From: Adiantum capillus-veneris
Lineage: Eukaryota > Streptophyta > Polypodiopsida > Polypodiales > Pteridaceae
Reading direction: 5' to 3'
Length of the DNA: 64,000 nucleotides
Assembly: GCA_014529385.2 (NCBI GenBank)
Contig: CM043963.1
Span: 66,876,895 to 66,940,894, forward strand
The notes under the pieces were generated by a model that worked only from the letters and a program-made list of their open reading frames with translations, was not told where the DNA came from and searched no databases. A program made the position numbers and the translations under genes. Shown here piece after piece: positions 55,640 through 64,000 of the stretch. Position 1 is the first letter of the stretch, and every line of letters starts with the position of its first letter.

Positions 55640-56662
55640 CATAAGGAGCAAACAAAGAAATGTGGAGAATCAGAAGATGAAGAAGACGACGAGTTCTATG
55701 ACTCTGTATAACACTTCGAACTTCAAGAAGATCAACAACCCGGGAATCAATGTCATCACTACACGAATAAAGTGCATCAAAAGTGGATTCCAAAGTCCTC
55801 CGTGAAGACACAGCCACCACAAGCATCCTCATACATGGCTCCTAATAAGGATGCAAAGACTCAGCTAGGAGGAATATGACCAGAGCAACGAGCTAACAAT
55901 GCTCTAATCAATGGGCTAGAAAAGTCCTCCAAGAAACTACCACCCACGAGCAAACAAACAATAACTTTCCACTACCAACCAAAAAATAAAGGGAAAGTAC
56001 AAGAAGTCAACCTTGCTGAGGATAGTAGCGATAGTGATGAATCTTATGACATCCCCTATCATCAACTCAGGCCATCACTATCACCAACCCCTTCAGCAAC
56101 AACCATGACATGTCAAAAGAACAGGACAACAAGTCAAAGCCAAAAAGCTCGACAAATCTGGATACCAAAAAGCCAGATCGGCCAAGAACAGATATGGATC
56201 AAGAAGACAAAGATCTCTAATGACAAATCACAAGATCCAACACCAAAACAAAAACAAGGAAAGCGTGCATGAACGGGTAAGAATATCATAAAGTCTCAAG
56301 CTTTCACAACTCAGGTTTGGGCTCCAAAGAAGTTGATTCAAGCACAAAAAAGTCAGGAATTCATTTGAACTCCAAAACAACCACAGTATCAACTTTCAAA
56401 GCCTGAATCCCGTCACCAACCAAGCGTACAAGGGCCGAAGCAAAGACCACTGTCGACTCACACAACAAAAAGGTGGATCCCAAAGAAGAAGTCTCTTCAA
56501 ACACAAACGAAGCACGGGCAAGTATGGGTTCCCAAACGAGAGCCAGCAACAAAACAGCCAATAATAGCAAAGAAATGGGTCCCAAAGAAGAACAACAAAA
56601 CTGCTGTCAGTGCATCGCCCCATGAATTCTTACAATTCTTCCCACGATTACAGTACAGTTAG
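55640..56662 (+). pseudogene. Element F W-x-P-K repeat region
   Basis: Same frame as the protease with several stops. It carries W-I-P-K at 55784, W-I-P-K at 56159, W-I-K-K at 56195, W-A-P-K at 56318, W-I-P-K at 56474, W-V-P-K at 56525 and W-V-P-K at 56576. An eighth, near 56369, has TGA in place of Trp before T-P-K. The last three are exactly 51 bp (17 codons) apart. The stretch is rich in Gln, Lys and Ser. Single WVPK motifs occur in some plant retroelement polyproteins; an array is new to me. Confidence 0.7.
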
Positions 56663-57303
56663 AAGAGAGCAAGTTGCTTCAATCAAGCAACGATACAGGA
56701 ACTTCAAAGACCATTACATTGCTTAGAATAGGAAGCCTCGCCAACAAATGCCAATAATCAAATTTCTTATACCCACATCTTGCACAACATAAATCTTTTC
56801 CATGCATTGACTTTGTATGCATAATAGGGCTACATTACAAGGCCTGCATAGGCACAACTTTTAATTGCCCAAGCACAACACATACCCTTTGCGATACTCT
56901 ATCGTAAAGGATGACTCCAAATAGGAAGGGGGGAGGCATTCTGAATGCGGACCTAACATTATGACTATTAGAGGGCAATGTTTTGTGAGATGCATTGAAT
57001 TTTTGCGTTTTATTGTGATAATTTTTTGACGAAATTTAGAGTATATGCCCTCATAGTAGTGTTACAGAGGAGTATGGGGACAAAATCCATATATGAGCCC
57101 CTAGGGACATATGTCTAGTGTACATAGCATTTAGATTTCTATTTGAATGATTTTTCTTTTGTTGAGTTCGTTTTAAGATTTTCTTTGTTTATTATTAAGA
57201 AAAAATAAAAAAATCCATAATCCACATCAAGAAAAGACTGACGAGAGGCATGAGCACTACAAAGAGAAGAAGGTACGGGGAAAGGATGAAACTTCACGAA
57301 GTA
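56663..57303 (+). other. Element F 3' region, part 1
   Basis: No coding sequence recognised. A G-rich run (GGAAGGGGGGAGGC, near 56926-56939) resembles a second, internal polypurine tract but is not followed by an LTR. Confidence 0.5.
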
Positions 57304-57308
57304 TGTCT

Positions 57309-58066
57309 TGTTAAGTATGGAGCCTGATTTACCCTTGTAATTTTCTGTGGTAAAAGCGCACATTTGTAAAGCCCCCATTATGAGGAGAAGCCATCGTGCG
57401 TGAAGGAAAATCACTCACCGGAAAACAAAATTTTCACGCACAAGAATCAGGGGCAACTTTAGAGGCCTCGGGGGCGGAGGCCCCCGATACTTTTTTTTTC
57501 CGCTGGAATGTTATGGCCGGACGGCGGCCAGAAAGTTGTCGGAAAACAACCGGTTGCGGGTTGCTCGATGGCCAGTAGTCAATGGCCGATGGCCGGTGGC
57601 CAGAAGTCAATGGCCGGTGGCCGAATTCAAAAGCGGACTTGTCTTTTCAAGGGCGGCCACACATTGGCAGATTGGAGGGTCCGATTTGGACTTATTCGCA
57701 CAAGGGCGGCTACACATGGCTGTCTCTCATAAGAGAGGGCAGCCCTTTTGGCCTATAAAAGGAGGCGATTTCTACACACACTTCATAGTGTGAAGTTGAT
57801 GCAACAAGGTGAGTGTGAGGTGGTGAGAGTGAAGCAAGGCGGGAGCTCTATCAAGGGTTTAATCCCTTTGTAAACTACTTCTTCTTTTGAAGTGCTAAAG
57901 CCATTGAGTGGCTACTTTCCCGTGGACGTAGCCCACATTGGGTGAACCACGTATATCGTGTGTACTCTCTCTCTCTCTACTCTATAATCTCTTGTGTGTG
58001 AAATCTATCTCTCTCCATTAAGTAATCTACTCAAAAATCTATTTAGCTACGTCTTATTTTCTAACA
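57309..58066 (+). repeat. Solo LTR (family S) in element F, TSD TGTCT
   Basis: 758 bp, TGTTAAG...TCTAACA, flanked by perfect TGTCT (57304-57308, 58067-58071). TATA box CTATAAAAGG near 57753. It contains a GC-rich segment at about 57465-57705 with a short repeated motif (ATGGCCGGTGGCC), which the other solo LTR (41844-42377, opposite strand) lacks. It is younger than F. Confidence 0.93.
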
Positions 58067-58071
58067 TGTCT

Positions 58072-59141
58072 CAGCAGCCACTACAACAGCCGAAGAACTT
58101 GTCACAAAGCAGTATCAACATGCAACCGACAAGTCATACAAGTCAAGATTCGAGTAGCTACGCCACAAAATGAGTGAGCTGTTAGTCCCAAAGCTTCAAG
58201 TAATATTCTCTGTGGTCTAAGCGTCTTATCTATTCTAGGTATTGCTCAAGCTGGAAGAGTTGAGCATATTTACGTTGTGTCGCTCATGCTGGTATAGGTG
58301 AGCAAAAGAGTCGAAGTCTAAGTACTTAAGTTTGGTGAAGTGAAGGAGAAGGTCCAAAAGAAACTCACGTACTGAGCACAGTGAGATACGAGTGAAGAAA
58401 CTTCTAAATCGAAAACCCTTCTTGGAAAGGTGGAAGCTATTGAGACATATTTTGATGTCACATGTGCTACATTTAATCCTCGAAACACCCATCAGCTCAT
58501 TCTTTCACATTGCATGCTTTTGTTGACAAATTTCTCATATGCATAGAGTGTCGCATAATTGGCACTTGCATCAGGCACTCTTTCCGTGTTTCACCCAAGC
58601 ACTCACCTTTCATGAACATGTACTTCACGTTCAACTGCTCAACTCCAATAAGAGCGTATACCAAAGGCATTTTTTTTTCCACCGGGTTTTTTTTCCTTTG
58701 GTCATCCAGGTTTTAGACCCTAATCTAAAGACACCTATCACCATCCTCTTGTACATATTCCTTCTACATCAACAATAAGGAAATGCTACTCAAATCAATT
58801 GACAAATGAATTGGAGCACCAATTTCAGATCATAGTATACTTCTCCTCAATGGCGAGTCGAAGAATGGCCTACAATAACAAAGCTGCAGACAACACTAAC
58901 AACATGATTGCACAAGAACAAAGAAGTCCCCAATGAAGAAGAGCAGACATAAAAGTAATTAGAGGATCTCAAAAGATGAATGGTTATAATGATTGATGAC
59001 CGCACTAATGGATCATAGTTCTTGTTGTGGTTCGACAAAGTTACAAGCAGTGCAATAGATGAAGCAGAAACGACAGCAAAGACCATATCGCCATCGACAA
59101 TCAGGTCATGTCGGGGACGACATAAATGCGGAAGGGGGGAA
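58072..59141 (+). other. Element F 3' region, part 2, ending in the polypurine tract
   Basis: About 1 kb without any frame I trust. RT or integrase motifs are absent. It ends with CGGAAGGGGGGAA (59129-59141) directly before the 3' LTR. Confidence 0.65.
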
Positions 59142-60223
59142 TGTTGACCGCTGGGTCAACAACACAACATAACTCAAGTTTTGTACCAAAGTCTTATCTT
59201 TTGCGAGTTATGAAATGCTGCGGATTATGGCTATAAACGTCATTTGTAATGAGTAGTTATTCTAGTTTCAGAAGCCGGGGTGCAATGGCACTTCCAGATT
59301 GTAAATACAAAGCCATTTGACCCTTTCAACCCCATTTTTGGTTAAACCTAAGGTAGCCTTAGTATATAAGGTACTTAGGTCATTTTGTAATAAAGACTTT
59401 TATCATAATCAAACTTTTAGCGCTGCCGTCTACTGTGTGTGAGAGAGAAAGAGAGTGAGCGTGAGCTTCATCCTCTCGCTACGCCCGGCTCGCTCAACAC
59501 ATTGGAGATCCGACTGCACCATTGTTGTAGGCTTGAGGAGAGCTACGCGACAACGCCAAGCATTCCACGCGAGACAAAGCGCACACGCCGACGCATCTAC
59601 GAGCTATTTGTGGACGTAAGTGTATCAAACGATGTTTGTTTTCTGTGTGCTAATAGTCTATAGAATCGTGGAGACATGAGCTACGCATAGGTACTCATAA
59701 ATTTCAGTTTCGGGCACTTTCAAAATTTTGCTCTGTCATCCTACGCGTTTTCCACAGATGGGTTTAGAGTGAGGGTTTTGAGTGTAGAAGTGTAGGGACA
59801 GGTGTATCCTAGTGAGGGGATGGTGCTCCTTAAGTTTCGTATGAATCTGGCATGATTAGGCGAGTTACCTTCCGTATGTGTGTATGTGGCTAGGTGGTGT
59901 AGTTGAGAGCAGTGAGGTTCTTGATTGTGGTATAGTTGGCCTTCCAGAGTGTTGTATGTGTAGGATGGTCTCAGCCTGACAAGCTAAAGAGATTTCCTCC
60001 GTGTGCCTATCGTGTCATCTCTGTCCTCGATTGACATTATGTTGATCTAGGTAGTGTTTGCATGCACTTCATGGGTGTGTGAGTCGCTCCCCGTCCAACA
60101 CCATAGCTAAAGAGATTTCCTCCGTGTGCCTATCGTGTCATCTGTGTCCTCGATTGACATTATGTTGATCTAGGTAGTGTTTGCATGCACTTCATGGGTG
60201 TGTGAGTCGCTCCGCGTCCAACA
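59142..60223 (+). repeat. Element F 3' LTR with 123-bp terminal duplication
   Basis: 59142-60100 matches the 5' LTR. Its last ~119 bp plus the start of the TSD are repeated in tandem (59982-60104 and 60105-60227), so the LTR end and CCATA appear twice. The target resumes at about 60229 with the gag of element G. Confidence 0.9.
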
Positions 60224-60228
60224 CCATA

Positions 60229-60717
60229 GCTTTCATCGATAGAGGAGGAAGGTGAAGAAGAAGGAGAAGAGGGTGACCTCTTTCTTGCCCTTTTCTTCCT
60301 TTGTTTCCTCTCTTCCCTTTTGGAGTGACAAGGAGAAGAACTATGGGTTAACCATTTTCTCTTGGGAGGAGTTGGCGATCATTTAGTCCGCCTTCTTCGT
60401 GGAGCCACATCTTCGGAGGAATTTAGGGATTCATTACTTTCTTGATCTTTGGATTCCTCCTCTCGTATGGGAGAGAGTCTTGTTTTGGGGATCTCATCAA
60501 GAGGCCTCCTAAGCTCTCTCTCCTCCTGGAGAGGAAAGGAAATCCCATTAGCACAAAGTTGTTGAGTAACTTTGGTTTGCAAAGCGGGGTTGACCATAGC
60601 TTGTTGCAACCTAGTGACAAGATAATTAACAAACATGGGGGTATCATCATTAGCACCTTCATGTGCAAAATCAAAGTTATGAATGTTCATTCTACTCTCT
60701 TGATTATTGTCAACCAT
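60229..60717 (-). pseudogene. Element G: gag N-terminus
   Basis: Starts at 60717 (MVDNNQESRMNI) and runs down to element F. It matches element B gag (FVNYLVTRLQQAMVNPALQ, TRLSPIREEE, APRRRRTK) including the Arg/Ser-rich part (RKRSPSSPSSSPSS). A stop near 60378 separates the last piece. Confidence 0.85.
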
Positions 60718-61131
60718 GTTAATTAAACTTATTTGTTTACTTATTGTATGCTTTGGCAATTCAAAACCTTAGTTGCTACTACTCTTAGCCTTTGAAAATA
60801 GGCACTTAAGTATCTACACCCACAGCTCGAATTGGTTAATTATAGAGAGTAGTGGAGTGATTCTAACATAGCGAAGCTGCCGAGGGATAGCTCCTTTCGG
60901 ACTTCTTATGTCTCAATAATGGTAAAGCCGTAGGCAAGTCTATAAAAACTCCATTATTAAGACCAAATCTCCCGAGGTGTCCACCATATTCCACATAGTG
61001 GGCTCAACAAAACCGATAATAGATCCTAGTCCCACTTACCCTAATATAATTAACAAAATCAACCATTAATAGACTACTTAAGGACCTCTCTTCTTAAGCA
61101 AGAAAAGAGAAACCAAATGCTCTGATACCAA
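60718..61131 (-). other. Element G 5' leader and tRNA-iMet-type primer site
   Basis: The primer site at 61113-61130 reads TGGTATCAGAGCATTTGG on the minus strand, one base from the LTR. Leader otherwise featureless. Confidence 0.8.
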
Positions 61132-62945
61132 TGTAATGGAAATGGCCTATGAGCTTTGAGAGTAGCGGAATTAGGAAATTAGATGAAGCACTTTTGTGAG
61201 ATTACTTTCTGAGCATAGTGAGTGAACTTAATTGATGGTAGCAACATAAACATGGTACTTAGTTAACTTGGAATGAACAATAATTTTGCAAGAGAGAGAG
61301 TTTAGAGAACATGACAACAGTTGAGGACCAGATTCATACGAAGACTGTTCCCCCTCCAATAGGCATTTGTATTATAGTTTCTCCCATCAAGAGAGACTTG
61401 GTACAATGCAATCTTTGTGTTCCTTGTGACGTAGGTGATGCAATGAAGATGGAAATCTTCATGCATCACAAGCATAACATAAAATCTGTACAAAGCATTA
61501 AATATCCCAAGCCTCAGTCCCAAGGCCTCAAACACCTTCGAAGGTGGAGAGAGATAGCGGGGAATGAGGATAGAGAAGAGGAAGAAGAAACATTCCATAG
61601 GAGAAAGAAATATTTCCTCACTTATCATCACTCTTCTTGCTAGCATACATAATAGCATAATAATGAAGATGGAGAAGATGGAAAGCTTAAGCATTGAAGC
61701 ATGGATCTTGGTTGGATTTGTATTCCATAGCCAAGAGTGTTGGTGTAGGCTCTCATTTCTCACAATCTGGGAGAAGGAGGTGGAGTTCATCAACTTTCAC
61801 CAACTGAGAATGATCCACAAAATGAGTGTGTGTGTGGTGTATACCCCCCAGCACCTCCTTGCTTGCTTGGGGTGAGTTCTAGCCTTTCTACATGCTTCAA
61901 GCTTAATTGACCCCTCTCCCCTTAGCCAATGACATGAAGCATGCATTCAAGTACATTGGTAGTCTCTGGACAAGTGTCCTCCTTACCCCTTAGAGAGAGA
62001 GAGATTGAGAATATCTAGATAATTGTTGGATGGAACTAGAAGCTCATTGGACCCCTCTTTAGTGCAACTTGTAGCATTCAAGCAGACCATGTGGCTAAGC
62101 ATAGGAAGAGTCTGACACGTGTTCCATGTGCCCCTTGAGAAAAGGAGTGCCCTTTGGATGAGTGGGAGGTTAAGTCAAAGATTCCCCTAACTTTGGGACT
62201 TTTCGCCTCCTTTTTAGGGTCTCTTTTTTAGTCAATCACGTTACACCCCATGCATGGGAAGCTTCTCAAGCACCTTGCTCATTAAGTTTGTAGGGTCTCT
62301 TTTTGACTCAAGCACCTTACCCCCCATGCATGGGAAGCTTCTCAAGCACCTTCCTCATTAAGTATGACAATCACCTCAAGTACCTTAGTCATCAAGCATG
62401 AAAAGCACCTCAAGCACCTTAGTCATCAAGCACTACAAGCAACTCAAGCACCTTAGTCATCAAGCACCTTCCTCATTAAGTATGACAATCACCTCAAGTA
62501 CCTTAGTCATCAAGCATGAAAAGCACCTCAAGCACCTTAGTCATCAAGCACGACAAGCACCTCAAGCACCTTAGTCATCAAGCACTACAAGCAACTCAAG
62601 CACCTTAGACATCAAAAAGCACGACAAGCACCTTAGGTCGGGTTCCCACCTCAAGCTCAGTCCTAGTTTTCCTAAGGTCAAAGGACTTTTAACACTAACC
62701 ATTGGAGGTCTTTAATGAAGCTAACTCTAAGGTATTTTAAGCTCCATTAGTTAGCCTTGCACTTTGACAGACCATCTCTCATTTGGACCCCTTTACCATT
62801 GGCCCTGTGGTGTTGAGATAGACCCGTAAGCACATGACTATATTCTAACCCTTGTTCCCATTTATTATCCCACATTAAATGATCAGTTTAATATGAGAAA
62901 ATCATTTGGATTGGTTAGGATGGTTAGATATTAGATTTTATGATA
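61132..62945 (-). repeat. Element G 5' LTR
   Basis: Starts TGTAATGG and ends near TTATGATA. The last ~70 bp (TTAAATGATCAGTTTAATAT...) and the hairpin near 61322-61350 match the element B LTR; the middle has diverged. It contains a minisatellite at 62260-62640. The exact outer end is uncertain (62945-62952). Confidence 0.75.
62260..62640. repeat. Minisatellite of ~34-bp units in element G LTR
   Basis: Repeats of CTCAAGCACCTTAGTCATCA followed by AGCATGAAAAGCAC or AGCACTACAAGCAA. About eight units lie in two blocks, each preceded by CTTCCTCATTAAGTATGACA, so a larger unit of about 130 bp was itself duplicated. Confidence 0.85.
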
Positions 62946-62952
62946 GATAGCA

Positions 62953-64000
62953 TGTGAGAGGAATTTGGAGAAGTTAGAATGGCTGATACGTCTCTTGACC
63001 ATGACTGATCCATACTTAGTAAAGAGCGTCTCTCCCATTGCAATAGCCTACCCTTTTAAGCAAGATGACTATAGACGTTGGGTGACCTTCTTAGTACACA
63101 TTGGTGCCTCTAATGATGAAGAAGATTACATGATTACACGGATGGCATGTATGCCTTCACGGATGATGACTTTGTTTTTTTTTATGATGATGAAGATAGG
63201 GGTTTAGCCTTAGGGTTACCTCCCCATCTCTACAATATCCTATTCCCTTGACTCTCTAGGGGGAGTGCAAATAATTAAGTTAGGGTTCCTTATGTTATTT
63301 AATTGTGTTCAATAAAGTTTGGTACCTCTTTCACTCATGTGCCTCCTAGAGGTATTCCTTGTGTTTTCTAGTGTGAATAAGAACGTGTTGCTATTGTTAG
63401 GATTTGGAACTTCATGGAATCTTTCTCTTGTTCACTCTTCAAAACAAGCGCGATCATCAACACAAACAGGTGTTTCTTGACCATTAGCATTGCCCTTCGC
63501 CTTTTTTTTTGCATCCATGTTTGTCTCCTTTAAATGTGATTGGTAGCACAATATTCCGCACATTTGCTTAGATTAAATATTAGATTCTATATAATTTTCT
63601 AGCATAATCTTGTCTAGGTTTTAGAATCAAGAAGTCTGACGGACTAAGCTAGTTTGACTAAGTTAGGAATTAAATATCTCCTCTTAATACCATGGGGAAT
63701 TCCTTCCTAATAATCAATGGTTACTTAACGTTCTTAATCCTATTTCGGCAGCACTGTGTGCAATGTACTAGGGCTTTTTAGTGGGCTTAGTCCCTATTAA
63801 CCTTTAGCTTAAGTATTATAAAGGGAACTTACTAGTGTGATGAGCTTGGGGAGGGTAATAGTGTTATTTGACCCCCCAAAGTCACAAAATTAACATGTTG
63901 AAAACAAACAAACAAAAAAATCAAAAGTGCCACAATGTAAAATCTTAACCTAGAAGAGAATGTAAGGTCTCCACCTTTCTAGCTGTCAGAAATTAACTTA
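62953..64000. other. Unassigned right end of the window
   Basis: A plus-strand frame of 80 codons (62965-63207) matches nothing I know and ends in low complexity. Near 63261 a purine run, CTAGGGGGAG, precedes TGCAAATAATTAAG and could be a polypurine tract next to an LTR, but no second copy is present to test it. Confidence 0.3.

Larger units (their letters stand above)
48056..60223 (+). mobile_element. Element F: non-autonomous LTR retrotransposon with gag and protease but no RT
   Basis: LTRs at 48056-49012 and 59142-60100 (the latter extended to 60223 by a duplication) start TGTTGACC and end CCAACA. TSD CCATA lies at 48051-48055 and 60101-60105, and again at 60224-60228. Primer site TGGCGTCGTTGCCGGGGA (49014-49031) is one base off the tRNA-Asp-type site used by Athila/Tat elements. 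Leader 49032-51731 with a palindrome array; gag 51732-53790; protease and downstream frame 53789-56662; 3' region with a solo LTR; PPT 59129-59141. I searched all frames of the internal region for RT, RNase H and integrase motifs and saw none. Confidence 0.9.
46216..62945 (-). mobile_element. Element G: truncated relative of chromovirus B, split by element F
   Basis: Minus strand: 5' LTR about 61132-62945, primer site 61113-61130 (TGGTATCAGAGCATTTGG, standard tRNA-iMet type), gag 60717-60229. After element F (48056-60223) come gag, protease and the first part of RT, 48050-46216. The rest of pol and the 3' LTR are missing at the left end, so no TSD can be tested. Proteins closely match element B. 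Confidence 0.88.

Noticed and set aside
58235-59086. Small ORFs in the 3' region of element F as possible RT or envelope remnants
   Set aside because: No catalytic motif, transmembrane pattern or similarity in any frame.
61311-61875. Overlapping ORFs of 100-160 codons on both strands in the G LTR
   Set aside because: They lie in an LTR homologous to the B LTR, where the frames are not kept.

Overview
The window reads as repeat-only DNA from a large plant nuclear genome. I see no host gene, rRNA, tRNA, operon or CRISPR array. Nearly all of it is LTR retrotransposons, mostly Ty3/gypsy with one Ty1/copia piece, stacked inside each other and crossed by GT, CT and GA microsatellites. A fern or gymnosperm is plausible from the repeat density, 1-2 kb LTRs, tRNA-iMet and tRNA-Asp-type primer sites and chromodomain integrases, but the species cannot be named from sequence alone. 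Element letters below are my own labels.

Block 1 (1-35.8 kb). An old plus-strand Ty3/gypsy element (H) survives in three pieces: 601-816, 18386-19297 and 35639-35790. It was split first by element A (minus, 817-18381), which was later split by chromovirus B (minus, 7698-16646). It was also split by element E (plus, 19298-35633, 172-bp LTRs), whose chromodomain was later split by element D (plus, 24973-35316, 2171-bp LTRs). Target-site duplications (TSDs) prove the order: TCTTA for B, CTTCA for E, and 4-bp ACAT and ACGC for A and D. A and D belong to one lineage with a D-H-G protease, an F-I-D-D reverse transcriptase and a primer site that is not tRNA-iMet.

Block 2 (35.8-46.2 kb). This is a junkyard: compound CT minisatellites, a Ty1/copia fragment (L, minus), a Ty3/gypsy pol fragment (K, minus), a gag fragment (J, minus) carrying a solo LTR with TSD ACTAT, and a gag-pro-type 3' fragment (I, plus).

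Block 3 (46.2-63 kb). A truncated relative of B (G, minus) was split by element F (plus, 48056-60223, TSD CCATA). F has LTRs, a tRNA-Asp-type primer site and a polypurine tract. It encodes gag and protease but no visible reverse transcriptase, RNase H or integrase, so it looks non-autonomous. A second solo LTR (TSD TGTCT) sits in its 3' region. The last kilobase is unassigned.

No element is clearly active: every pol reading frame is broken, often by changes that fit cytosine deamination. The best candidates for undescribed biology are: an array of near-perfect 24-bp palindromes in the leader of F; two mutually similar small ORFs overlapping by 4 nt in the D LTR; W-x-P-K repeat arrays in the gag-pro elements F and I; and the A/D lineage itself.
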